Source: RGIG5675 sp050943435 (GTDB lineage Bacteria > Bacillota > Clostridia > Oscillospirales > Ruminococcaceae). Taken from it: a DNA stretch of 25,555 nt. The notes below the pieces were generated by a model that was not told the DNA's origin, made no database searches, and saw nothing but the letters and a program-made list of their open reading frames with translations. Shown here one piece after another: positions 9,052 through 16,051 of this stretch (within the stretch, counting starts at the first letter, position 1; every line of letters begins with the position of its first letter). Where the stretch lies: the NCBI GenBank assembly GCA_050943435.1, contig JBMNPE010000014.1, positions 1-25,555 on the forward strand, in the 5' to 3' direction. The translations under genes were made by a program, and so were the position numbers.

Positions 9052-9080
9052 TATTAAGAGTATATCAAGTAATTTGTCAA
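9052..9080 (-). promoter_or_regulatory. Putative promoter of the lipid kinase gene
   Basis: On the minus strand a perfect TTGACA (9075-9080) is followed after 17 nt by TTAATA (9052-9057), in a very AT-rich divergent gap. Transcription would start near 9045, about 30 nt before the GTG. The -10 match is mediocre. The plus-strand gene starting at 9215 shares this gap, but I see only weak elements for it (TATGTAGAAT near 9160). Confidence 0.45.
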
Positions 9081-9214
9081 AAAGTCTTTATTATTTTAGT
9101 ATTGAATTGTGATGAAATTGTAACCAATGATACCACAAGGGCACGGAAATCAACCCTGTTATGTAGAATTTCCCCACTCTGACTGATTCTGGCTCCGCGA
9201 AAGGGAGTTTCATT

Positions 9215-9871
9215 ATGCATAAACTCAATACAGGAGGCCCCGAAGCGTGGGCGTTTGTCCCGGAAGGAACCCCGCATGCGGCCGTTTATCTCCCGACTGA
9301 ATCCCCGGAATTTGCCTCCGGTGTCTTTGAGCTGATAAAAACCTGCTGTGTCCTCGTAGGCGTCAGGACGTCCGACTGGTTTTCCGACCTTTCGCCCTGG
9401 CCCGCCCCGTCCGTCGGGAGGTCACCGTCGTTCGGGGGCCGCGCGGACAGCTTTCTCGGCGCCGTCCTGAAAAACGTTGTCCCTGCAGCCGAATCAGAGC
9501 TCGGGACTGAGGGTCTTCCAAAATGCATTGCAGGATATTCGCTTGCCGGGCTGTTTGCAATATGGGCTGCGATTTCCTCCGGGGAGTTTGACTACGCCGT
9601 GTCGGCGAGCGGATCCATGTGGTATCCGGGGTTCACCGGCTTTGTGTCGGAAGCCAGCATAGATCCCGTGTTTAAAAGGGCATATCTGTCGCTTGGGAAT
9701 AAAGAGCCTCTCTCAAAGGCATTTTCCACCGCCGGGAAGGACATGGAGGCCGTGGCTTCTATGCTCAGAGGCAAGGGCGTCGAGACCTTCTGCGAGTGGA
9801 ACCGCGGAAATCACTTTGCCGACAACGAGCTGCGCACGGCAAAGGGCATAGACAGAATCCTGGCGAAATAA
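9215..9871 (+). CDS. Small alpha/beta hydrolase (putative esterase)
   Basis: A 218 aa compact alpha/beta-hydrolase-like protein. The nucleophile elbow is GYSLAG with Ser109, followed by LFAIWAA as in the esterase D/Fes type, then VSASGSMWYPGF (129-140) and the late His200 in NRGNHFADN, which fits the catalytic histidine. The acidic member of the triad is not obvious. There is no signal peptide. AAAGGGAG lies 7 nt before the ATG. Substrate unknown. The stop is only 3 nt from the stop of the convergent radical-SAM-like gene, with no terminator between them, so the transcripts probably overlap. Confidence 0.8.
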   Translation: MHKLNTGGPEAWAFVPEGTPHAAVYLPTESPEFASGVFELIKTCCVLVGVRTSDWFSDLSPWPAPSVGRSPSFGGRADSFLGAVLKNVVPAAESELGTEGLPKCIAGYSLAGLFAIWAAISSGEFDYAVSASGSMWYPGFTGFVSEASIDPVFKRAYLSLGNKEPLSKAFSTAGKDMEAVASMLRGKGVETFCEWNRGNHFADNELRTAKGIDRILAK

Positions 9872-9874
9872 TGC

Positions 9875-10762
9875 TCAGCCGCAGTACTTCAAGGCCGCGG
9901 CCCTGCAGACGTCGCATGCCCTGCTGAGGCATGGTCCCTGTGGCAGCCCGAGCGACGCGAGTCCTGCAGGGCATCCGCTTTCAAGGATCATGGATATTAT
10001 CGGGCTGGCATAGGGGTCATATGACTCCACTATAGTGAGGAGATCCTGCTCATTTATATTCCCTATCGGGAACCCGCACACCCTGACGTCACCCTTCGGG
10101 CCCACATATATGCGTGACGGCCTGTCGGGCCTCTTTGTACCGGGAGCGGTCCCGCACGGCTCCGACATGTCAGGAGAGGCAGGCACGGGGCCGCCGGCAG
10201 AACATATCCTCTCGTGGAGTTCATCAGGGATACCGTGCACGTTTTCCACAGGCTTCTCCCCTTCCCTGTAATCCACATAGACCGAGATTCCCCTGTCTTC
10301 AAGCTCCTTAGCTTCCCCGCTGGTGAGGCATCCGTCTCCGCCTGCCCTTATGACGACAGCGGTCGGCTTTCCGGCAAGCCTGTCTATCGATTCCTTGATG
10401 TCCGGACGCGCATTGAAGTAGACTATCCTCTTATCCACATTGAAGACTGACGCGGCATCGAGTATCTGCATCACTGCGTCAAGGGACTCTGCCGGGTCGC
10501 CTCCCGATATGGTTACTGTCTCAAGCCTCTGCACCCTCAGGAGTGATCTCAGGGCCTCTGACGCAGCCGCTGCGTCAATCTCTGATCCATCGGCGTATGC
10601 AGAGGGGAAATCCGGGCAGTATGTGCCCTCTGGGAACGAGTTCACGAAGAAGCTCACTGTGGAGATGTCCTTCATAAACGCATTTGAGAGCATCTTTACT
10701 GCTGTTCCGGGAGTGCCGTTCACAGGCCGCTCTTCTTTCTTCTTTTTCTTAAATCCAAACAT
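9875..10762 (-). CDS. Degenerate radical-SAM/SPASM-like protein
   Basis: A 295 aa protein I read, with caution, as a radical-SAM relative. It has a poly-Lys N-terminus (FGFKKKKKEE), a strand STVSFFVN (35-41) where the cluster loop should follow, VTISGGDP (83-90) in the position of the radical-SAM GGEP motif, and alternating strands after it. The C-terminal part has many cysteines (203, 229, 264, 278, 283, 286, 294), including RVCGFPIGNI and CLSRACDVC, resembling a SPASM or twitch auxiliary-cluster domain. The hallmark CxxxCxxC is missing: the matching loop NSFPEGTYCPDFPS has one Cys (49). It may bind an auxiliary cluster without SAM chemistry. It begins 3 nt after the VanZ-like gene and is surely co-transcribed with it. 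An unrelated Cys-rich protein remains possible. Confidence 0.6.
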   Translation of the reverse strand: MFGFKKKKKEERPVNGTPGTAVKMLSNAFMKDISTVSFFVNSFPEGTYCPDFPSAYADGSEIDAAAASEALRSLLRVQRLETVTISGGDPAESLDAVMQILDAASVFNVDKRIVYFNARPDIKESIDRLAGKPTAVVIRAGGDGCLTSGEAKELEDRGISVYVDYREGEKPVENVHGIPDELHERICSAGGPVPASPDMSEPCGTAPGTKRPDRPSRIYVGPKGDVRVCGFPIGNINEQDLLTIVESYDPYASPIISMILESGCPAGLASLGLPQGPCLSRACDVCRAAALKYCG

Positions 10763-10765
10763 GGC

Positions 10766-11239
10766 TCAAGTCTCCGTTTCGTTCCTGTCTTCAGATTTCA
10801 CCCTTATCCGCCTCCGCACTGAAACGGCGGCCCTCTCGAGAAGGGCTCCGAGCAGTGCTCCGAGCGTGTTGAGTATGACGTCGTCTATTTCCGCAACCCC
10901 CGTGCCGAGAAGGTACTGCAGGCTCTCTATGCACACTGAGAGCACCAGCCCGCAGACGGCCGCCAGCAGCACGCTGTGCTTCCTTATCCTCCATGCCGAA
11001 TAAAATCCGAAGGGCATGAAAGCGACGATGTTGCCGACTGCGAGATAGAGAAATGTCTTCATGCTGTTTTTTGCAATCGACATGAGATCCCCGAAAAGCT
11101 TGAAATTGACGTCTCCCCTCTCGGCGAGTGCATTTATTTCGAATCCCGTGCGGAAAACCGTAAACCTCAGAAGCACCACCATGTATATGGCGAACAGGAT
11201 ATTGAGGACAATATTTCTCTTTTTTATGTGTCCGGCTAT
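10766..11239 (-). CDS. VanZ-like membrane protein, probable non-ATG start
   Basis: Small integral membrane protein of the VanZ-like family (named after a teicoplanin-resistance accessory protein; biochemical role unknown). Family marks are GNIVAFMPFGFY, IESLQYLLGTGVAEIDDVI and LNTLGALLGALLE, with about four hydrophobic helices and a basic C-terminal tail. The first ATG in frame (11182; 138 aa) would cut the first helix in half. The frame continues upstream as HIKKRNIVLNILFAIYMVVL, a typical VanZ N-terminus, and has no ATG, GTG or TTG after the upstream stop. A GAAGGGGGAT Shine-Dalgarno lies 6 nt before an in-frame ATA (11237-11239), which I take as the likely start (157 aa); ATT at 11210-11212 is another option. 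The upstream DMT gene stops at 11256. Confidence 0.75.
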   Translation of the reverse strand: MAGHIKKRNIVLNILFAIYMVVLLRFTVFRTGFEINALAERGDVNFKLFGDLMSIAKNSMKTFLYLAVGNIVAFMPFGFYSAWRIRKHSVLLAAVCGLVLSVCIESLQYLLGTGVAEIDDVILNTLGALLGALLERAAVSVRRRIRVKSEDRNETET

Positions 11240-11255
11240 GACAGATCCCCCTTCA

Positions 11256-12164
11256 CTAGACGTCCGAGGCGCCGAGGATCACAATCCCGGCGATCACGAC
11301 GGCTATCATGATGTAGTGCTTCCAGGAGAGCTTCTCCTTGAGGAAGATGCTGCTCCAGATGACAGACAGCATGCAGTATGCTGATATCATCGGAGCTGCC
11401 AGGGCCACGTGCTCTGTGTCCGCTATGGCGTAGATGTAGGCGGCCTGTCCGCCGGTCTCCGCCAGCGCGCCGACATATTTCGGTATTTCCCTCTTGAAAC
11501 TGTATTTCGCCCTCTTTATAAGGGCTGTATATATGAAGCATGCGATTCCGCAGAACAGGAACATCAGCTCATATGAAGTATTTGCGGCGTCCTCGTCCAG
11601 CTTTTCCAGGACTATCGAGTCCGCGAATGTGCCCAGCGCATCGAGCAGGCAGTAGATGACAGGTATAGCAATTGCGAGGAGCGATTTTGCGTATTTGTAA
11701 TTGGACTTCTGCTGCCTCATTGCCCTGAGCTCGTCGTCCTCGGTAAGGTCGACTATCCCGAGACCTATAACCCCTATGCTCACAAGGATGACTGCAGTCA
11801 GCTGCAGTCCTGTGACCGAACCGATGCCTCTTGTTATAATAACGAGTATGGCGACAATCGCGCCGGAGGAATTGCATATCGGGGAAGAGATCGACAGCTC
11901 AATGTACTTGAGCCCCGCGTATCCTATCGCCATAGAGAGTATGTAGAGCAGGGAAACGGGCAGGTACGACAGGAATACGCTCCATGTCACCACGGCTTTT
12001 CCGGTGAATATCTGTATGAGGGCATGGATTCCCATGACTGCCCCTACTGCTGTAACCATCTTGAGATCGGCATACCGGTCATCCCTGTCCCTGCACCCTA
12101 TCTTGGAAAACAGGTCAGAGCCGCTCCAGCAGAGCAGTGCTATCAGGGAATACCAGAACCACAT
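11256..12164 (-). CDS. EamA/DMT-superfamily permease
   Basis: A 302 aa integral membrane protein with about ten hydrophobic helices, beginning WFWYSLIALLCWSGSDLFSKIG, typical of the drug/metabolite transporter (EamA) fold. Two five-helix halves flank a polar loop near residues 150-165 (DDELRAMRQQKSNYKYAK). The second half ends in SVIWSSIFLKEKLSWKHYIMI, the usual EamA signature of an EKL-type motif near the last helices. Substrate unknown. GGGAGG lies 8 nt before the ATG. It is the first gene of a three-gene unit with the VanZ-like and radical-SAM-like genes and is divergent from cca. Confidence 0.88.
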   Translation of the reverse strand: MWFWYSLIALLCWSGSDLFSKIGCRDRDDRYADLKMVTAVGAVMGIHALIQIFTGKAVVTWSVFLSYLPVSLLYILSMAIGYAGLKYIELSISSPICNSSGAIVAILVIITRGIGSVTGLQLTAVILVSIGVIGLGIVDLTEDDELRAMRQQKSNYKYAKSLLAIAIPVIYCLLDALGTFADSIVLEKLDEDAANTSYELMFLFCGIACFIYTALIKRAKYSFKREIPKYVGALAETGGQAAYIYAIADTEHVALAAPMISAYCMLSVIWSSIFLKEKLSWKHYIMIAVVIAGIVILGASDV

Positions 12165-12205
12165 TACAATTTCCTCCCGGCAGGCCCAGGGACCTACAGA
12201 CGTTG

Positions 12206-12214
12206 ATTATAACA
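12206..12214 (-). promoter_or_regulatory. Extended -10 promoter of the DMT/VanZ/radical-SAM-like unit
   Basis: On the minus strand TGTTATAAT gives a perfect TATAAT (12206-12211) with the TG of an extended -10 (12213-12214). No good -35 is seen at 17 nt. The leader would be about 35 nt. It lies within the 73-nt gap shared with cca. Confidence 0.55.
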
Positions 12215-12237
12215 CGCGGACATATTTTAGGAGAACA

Positions 12238-13617
12238 ATGTCAGACGAAAGAAAAACAGCACAGATGGTAGCAGAGAAAGTCGCCCGGCATGGAGGCAGG
12301 ACTTTCTTCGTGGGCGGATGCGTCAGGGACATGCTTATGGGCAGGCCCTCCGACGACGTCGACATCGAAGTGCACGATATAGAGCCCGATGTCCTGGAGT
12401 CGATCCTCTCCGAAATAGGCGAGGTTGTCACTATGGGCACGGCCTTCGGGGTGTACGGACTGCGCGGTTCAGGCCTCGACATAGCGATGCCTAGGCTCGA
12501 GGACGCCACCGGCATAGGACACAGGGACTTCAAGGTATTCGTGGACCCGCACCTGGGCCTCGACAAGGCCGCCAGGCGAAGGGATTTCACCATAAACGCG
12601 ATGATGCAGGACGTCATGACGGGGGAGCTGTTCGATTTCTACGGAGGGCTCAGCGATATACACAAGCGTATCCTGCGGCATATAGACGATGAGAAGTTCC
12701 GCGAGGATCCGCTGAGGGTCCTGAGGGCGGCGCAGTTTTCCGCAAGGCTCGAATTCTCCGTGGCCCCTGAGACAGACAGGCTGATGTCCGGGATGGACCT
12801 CGGGAGCCTCGCAAAGGAGCGCGTGTTCGACGAGATGAGGAAGGCCCTCGAGGAGGCAAGGATGCCTTCGAGGTTCTTTTCCGAGCTCAAGAAGATAGGC
12901 CAGCTCCACATATGGTTCCCTGAGCTCGAGAGGCTCATCGGGACACCGCAGGATCCGGACTTCCATCCGGAAGGAGACGTGTGGAACCACACAATGCAGG
13001 TTGTGGACGCCGCGGCAGAGCTGAGGGACAGCGCAAATTACCCGCTCGGCTTCATGCTCTCGGCCGTCGTACACGACCTTGGAAAAGCCGACACGACCGA
13101 AAAGGTCAACGGCCATATACATTCGTTCAACCACGACATAGAAGGTGTGCCGGTTGCGAGGAAGTTCCTCGCGAGGCTCACTTCCGACAGGCAGCTCACG
13201 GAATACGTGCTCAGCATGGTTGAGCTGCACATGAGGCCTGCCCTGCTGGCATCCCAGAATTCCAGCCAGAAGGCCGTCAACAAGCTGTTCGACCTGTCAA
13301 AGGACCCGGAGGACCTGATACTCCTCGCAGAGGCGGACTGCCTAGGATGCGGGAGGGACAAGAGGGCGTCCTTCACGAGGAACAAGGCATATCTGGAGGA
13401 GCACCTGAAGGTGTTCCGCAGCATGATGGCCCAGCCGTGCGTCACAGGAAAGGACCTTGTGGACGCAGGACTCAAGCCGGGACCGGAATTCTCGGAAATT
13501 CTCGGCTATTCGCACAAGCTGAGGCTCGCTGGCATAGACAGGAACAATGCCCTGAAGCAGACGCTGTCATATGCCAGGTATCTTGAAAAGAAGAGGGATT
13601 CCGCCTCTTCAGATTAA
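12238..13617 (+). CDS. cca: CCA tRNA nucleotidyltransferase with HD domain
   Basis: A 459 aa class II CCA-adding enzyme that builds or repairs the 3'-CCA of tRNAs using CTP and ATP. The nucleotidyltransferase head has FFVGGCVRDMLMG (23-35) and metal-binding D40 and D42 in SDDVDIEV, then RRDFTINAM (114-122) and EDPLRVLRAAQFSARL (156-171). The tail carries an HD phosphohydrolase domain with H251 and HD at 279-280 (VVHDLGK), as in E. coli-type enzymes with 2',3'-cyclic phosphatase activity. The frame is open upstream to 12004, but the ATG at 12238 has AGGAG just before it, while the longer form would overlap the divergent DMT gene. The gene overlaps the convergent Cof-type phosphatase by 9 nt at its 3' end. 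Confidence 0.92.
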   Translation: MSDERKTAQMVAEKVARHGGRTFFVGGCVRDMLMGRPSDDVDIEVHDIEPDVLESILSEIGEVVTMGTAFGVYGLRGSGLDIAMPRLEDATGIGHRDFKVFVDPHLGLDKAARRRDFTINAMMQDVMTGELFDFYGGLSDIHKRILRHIDDEKFREDPLRVLRAAQFSARLEFSVAPETDRLMSGMDLGSLAKERVFDEMRKALEEARMPSRFFSELKKIGQLHIWFPELERLIGTPQDPDFHPEGDVWNHTMQVVDAAAELRDSANYPLGFMLSAVVHDLGKADTTEKVNGHIHSFNHDIEGVPVARKFLARLTSDRQLTEYVLSMVELHMRPALLASQNSSQKAVNKLFDLSKDPEDLILLAEADCLGCGRDKRASFTRNKAYLEEHLKVFRSMMAQPCVTGKDLVDAGLKPGPEFSEILGYSHKLRLAGIDRNNALKQTLSYARYLEKKRDSASSD

Positions 13618-14397
13618 CCCGAAATGCACGCATGCATTGTAGACGCCGTCCTCAAAGAGTCCGGTGGTCACATAGTCTGCGTGCTTTTTTGCTTCATCGC
13701 TGCCGCTTCCCATGCAGATGCCGGTCCCGGCCGCCTCGAACATAGAGAGGTCGTTCATACCGTCGCCGAATGCGTATGAGCTGGAAGGCTGCATCCCTAG
13801 CTCCGTGCACATCTCCCTCAGGCCTGTGCCCTTTGAATACCCCTTCGGCACGAGCTCGGTCACCCTGTCGTTGTGGATTATGAATTCATAATAACTGCCG
13901 AGTTTCTCAAAGCAGGAGTCGCGGTCGCAGCCCCCTGTCTCCAGTGAAATCTTGGATATCCTCCATTTTCCCCAGCTGTCGGAAATCCTCCGGAGGTTTT
14001 TCCCCATATCCTTTCTTACCTTGCGGGCATACGCGTCGTCCCCGAATTCCTCTTCGTCCATATAGAGGTATTCGCTTCCCTCGAGTATGGGCTTTATTCC
14101 GTATTCCCTCACGGTATTTATCGTGTACTCAGCGATATCAGCGGGTATTTCCTTGAGCATCAGGGTCTTCCCTGCAAGCTCAAGGTATGTCCCGCATCCG
14201 GCCACTATGCCGTCGAAGCCGAGGGAGAGCAGTCCCGGATCCCTTATGAACCCGGTCGTCCTGCCTGAGCAGATGAACCTCCCGTGACCGTGCTTCCTGA
14301 GCTCGGAAAGCGCTTTCCTGGTGCTCCCGGGTATCGTGTTGTGAGTATCCCACAGCGTCCCGTCTATGTCGAAAAATACAATCTTGTCGAATGCCAT
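13609..14397 (-). CDS. Cof-type HAD-IIB phosphatase
   Basis: A 262 aa haloacid dehalogenase-type phosphatase of the Cof/YbjI class, acting on small phosphorylated metabolites. Motif I is FFDIDGTLWDTH near the N-terminus, motif II is in FICSGRTTGF, the large C2 cap follows, and motifs III/IV are SKGTGL and FGDGMNDLSMFEAAGTGICMG near the C-terminus. An upstream ATG at 14442 would add 15 residues (NNITEIVITGKTDG), but that codon lies inside a TAATAT that could be the -10 of this gene, so the start at 14397 is preferred; its Shine-Dalgarno (CAGGG) is weak. The exact substrate cannot be read. Its 3' end overlaps cca. Confidence 0.87.
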   Translation of the reverse strand: MAFDKIVFFDIDGTLWDTHNTIPGSTRKALSELRKHGHGRFICSGRTTGFIRDPGLLSLGFDGIVAGCGTYLELAGKTLMLKEIPADIAEYTINTVREYGIKPILEGSEYLYMDEEEFGDDAYARKVRKDMGKNLRRISDSWGKWRISKISLETGGCDRDSCFEKLGSYYEFIIHNDRVTELVPKGYSKGTGLREMCTELGMQPSSSYAFGDGMNDLSMFEAAGTGICMGSGSDEAKKHADYVTTGLFEDGVYNACVHFGLI

Positions 14398-14517
14398 ACC
14401 GTCTGTTTTCCCTGTAATCACAATTTCTGTTATATTATTCATTGCGCGGCGTGTGTTTGCAACTCAGCATGCAGAGAACCGCCCGCAGGAATATTATGCC
14501 ATCCGAAAGGACCACAG

Positions 14518-15165
14518 ATGAAATTCAAAGCTGTTCTGCTTGACATGGACGGGACTCTCATAGACACTGCTCCAGGAGTGATCGCGTGCGCGAAGGACGT
14601 GTTCAGGATGATGGGCCTTGAGCTGCCTCCTGAGGAGAACTTCCGCAGGTTCATAGGTCCGCCTCTCCCCGAGTGCTTCCGCCTCACGGCCGGGCTCGAC
14701 AGGGAGACCTGCCTCAGGGCCGCCGAGGTTTACAAGAAGACGTTCAATAAAAAATATATTGAACTCTTCAGGATATATCCGGGGATGAGGGAATTCCTTG
14801 AGGGATGCAGAAAAAGGGATATTCTCCTGGGCGTTGCGACATTCAAGCAGCCGGGCCCCATGAACGACACCCTGAGGCATTTCGGCATAGACAGCCTGTT
14901 TTCCTGTGCTGTGGGGCAGGATCCCGATTCCACCCGGACAAAGGCGCAGATAATCGAAATGTGCGCCGAAGAGCTCGGAATCCCGTGCGACAGGTCGATA
15001 CTGATGGTGGGTGACAGCCAGTACGACTTCGATGGAGCTGAAGACGCAGGGGTTTCGTTCGCCGCAGCTGCGTACGGATACGGATTCGCCGGCCGCAGCG
15101 ATGTTCCGGGGCTGACTGCCGCGGAAAATGTCGGCGGCCTTTCGCGGTTTGTGTTTGATTCATGA
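14518..15165 (+). CDS. HAD-IA phosphatase (phosphoglycolate phosphatase-like)
   Basis: A 215 aa HAD hydrolase with the small helical C1 cap. Motif I is LLDMDGTLIDTAPG (residues 7-20), the cap begins RRFIGPPLPECF, motif II is in GVATFK, and motif III/IV is LMVGDSQYDFDGAEDAGVS. This is the Gph/PgmB subclass, typically phosphoglycolate or sugar-phosphate phosphatases; the substrate is not resolved. The frame runs upstream to 14284 antisense to the other HAD gene, but the ATG at 14518 fits the family start exactly and has GAAAGGA 7 nt before it. It is followed by a bidirectional terminator. Confidence 0.88.
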   Translation: MKFKAVLLDMDGTLIDTAPGVIACAKDVFRMMGLELPPEENFRRFIGPPLPECFRLTAGLDRETCLRAAEVYKKTFNKKYIELFRIYPGMREFLEGCRKRDILLGVATFKQPGPMNDTLRHFGIDSLFSCAVGQDPDSTRTKAQIIEMCAEELGIPCDRSILMVGDSQYDFDGAEDAGVSFAAAAYGYGFAGRSDVPGLTAAENVGGLSRFVFDS

Positions 15166-15204
15166 TCCAGCAAAGAAGGTTCGGAAATACATTACAGTAA
15201 TCAG

Positions 15205-15253
15205 AAAAGCCGCCAGGAATAAACTCTCCATTCATGAGTCCCTGACGGCTTTT
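15205..15253. terminator. Bidirectional terminator between the HAD gene and ssrA
   Basis: AAAAGCCGCCAGG (15205-15217) pairs with CCTGACGGCTTTT (15241-15253) with a single mismatch, and ACTC/GAGT extends the stem inside the loop. T-runs follow on both strands, so it can end the plus-strand HAD transcript and the minus-strand tmRNA transcript. Confidence 0.8.
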
Positions 15254-15303
15254 CCAATAATTCTGTTATCCCAATAACTGCCCCGTGAAGGCAGCCCTGC
15301 TTC

Positions 15304-15650
15304 TGGTGGAGGCGAGGAGAATCGAACTCCTGTCCGAAAACCCATCCGCACAGTTTTCTCCGAGCGCAGATCACCTACTTGATTCCCCCATCGGCAGGCC
15401 GGTGAACTGGCCGCCGCCTCGGTAGCTTATAAGTTCATGATGCCCCTCAAAGCTTTGGGACATTCACGTGCACCGCATTAATTCTACGCCGCCGGAAACC
15501 TATGCGGTCTCAGAGTCGGCGACGAGCGGCTTTAAGCCGCTACTAGCGAAGTATTGTCGTTAGTTATTTTTTTTGGAGCTTTTATAGCGGATTCTCCACC
15601 GCTGCTCGCTTACCGTGTTTCCTTGTCCCCGTCGAAACCATTGCGCCCCC
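15304..15650 (-). ncRNA. ssrA: Transfer-messenger RNA (tmRNA)
   Basis: A one-piece tmRNA of 347 nt that rescues stalled ribosomes and tags the nascent peptide for proteolysis. The 5' end is GGGGGCGCAATGGTTTCGAC and the 3' end GTTCGATTCTCCTCGCCTCC plus ACCA; GGGGGCG and CGCCTCC pair as the acceptor stem (one G-U) and GTTCGATTC is the T-loop. Pseudoknot 1 is visible: AGCGG/CCGCT with loop bases GGAG pairing to CTCC. After an A-rich linker the tag frame reads (T)NDNTSLVAA and stops at TAA (15532-15534). CCA is genome-encoded. The partner smpB lies about 2.1 kb away beyond pckA. Confidence 0.97.
15532..15564 (-). other. ssrA: tmRNA proteolysis-tag reading frame
   Basis: On the minus strand the frame ACT AAC GAC AAT ACT TCG CTA GTA GCG GCT TAA encodes TNDNTSLVAA. 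It aligns one for one with the E. coli tag ANDENYALAA, ending VAA instead of LAA. The resume codon is either ACT (10 nt after pseudoknot 1) or AAC (13 nt after it, following a TAACT that matches the TAGTC determinant). No alanine codon is at either place. Confidence 0.75.
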
Positions 15651-15675
15651 GACGAGTCCCTTAAGGACGATTAAT

Positions 15676-15704
15676 ATGATATTTTCCATTTATTAATAAA
15701 TCAA
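15676..15704 (-). promoter_or_regulatory. Promoter of ssrA
   Basis: On the minus strand TTGATT (15699-15704) and TATCAT (15676-15681) are 17 nt apart. Transcription would start near 15669, giving a precursor with about 20 nt of 5' leader to be removed by RNase P before the GGGGGCG. Confidence 0.6.
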
Positions 15705-15959
15705 GAATTCTCTTGAAGTAGAATTAATTTGTCCGGGAAAGCGCTCCTCCCCGAATTGTACATTCTGGCAGTTAAGGGATATCATGATGCCCAGGTGCCG
15801 TGCCTCGGGCAGGCGGTGGACTGTATAGGGGAAAATCAGCCGGAATTCCTAATGTGGAAATCAGCAATGGGAGTGCACAAATTTCATATGAGGATACGGG
15901 GCTCATTGATGATTTTAACGGGAAATCAATATTTTCTTCCAGATTTGCGGCGAATAATA

Positions 15960-15965
15960 TATAAT
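15960..15965 (+). promoter_or_regulatory. -10 element of pckA promoter
   Basis: A perfect TATAAT in an AT-rich stretch (ATATATAATGG). The hexamer 17 nt upstream is TTCCAG, a poor -35, which suggests an activated promoter. The leader to the ATG at 16052 would be about 80 nt. Confidence 0.5.
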
Positions 15966-16010
15966 GGTTTTGTATGTGGAAATGACGCGGCATTGAGCCA
16001 TTTCACAGAA

Positions 16011-16026
16011 AAATAAATATTTATTT
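16011..16026 (+). promoter_or_regulatory. Perfect 16-bp AT palindrome in the pckA leader
   Basis: AAATAAATATTTATTT is its own reverse complement and lies about 45 nt downstream of the TATAAT and 25 nt before the ATG, just upstream of the GAGGTAGG Shine-Dalgarno. The position would suit an operator. It could also be chance in AT-rich DNA. Confidence 0.35.
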
Positions 16027-16051
16027 CACGAAAGAGGTAGGTCAAACAGGT

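Larger units (their letters stand above)
15651..16051. other. Divergent intergenic region between ssrA and pckA
   Basis: About 400 nt without a convincing gene. It holds the ssrA promoter (15676-15704), the pckA -10 (15960-15965) and a palindrome at 16011-16026. The 250 nt in between (15705-15959) contain a 95-codon frame from a TTG at 15729 with no Shine-Dalgarno and no recognisable product; I treat it as non-coding. Confidence 0.6.

Noticed and set aside
7714..9057. A 447-codon plus-strand frame opposite the GNAT and lipid kinase genes
   Set aside because: It is antisense to two genes with clear family motifs and has no domain of its own; long antisense frames are expected at this codon bias.
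12004..12237. N-terminal extension of cca
   Set aside because: It would overlap the divergent DMT gene, and the ATG at 12238 has a good Shine-Dalgarno and matches the family start.
15729..16016. A 95-codon plus-strand frame between ssrA and pckA
   Set aside because: It starts at a TTG without a Shine-Dalgarno, runs through the pckA -10 element, and the product has no recognisable features.
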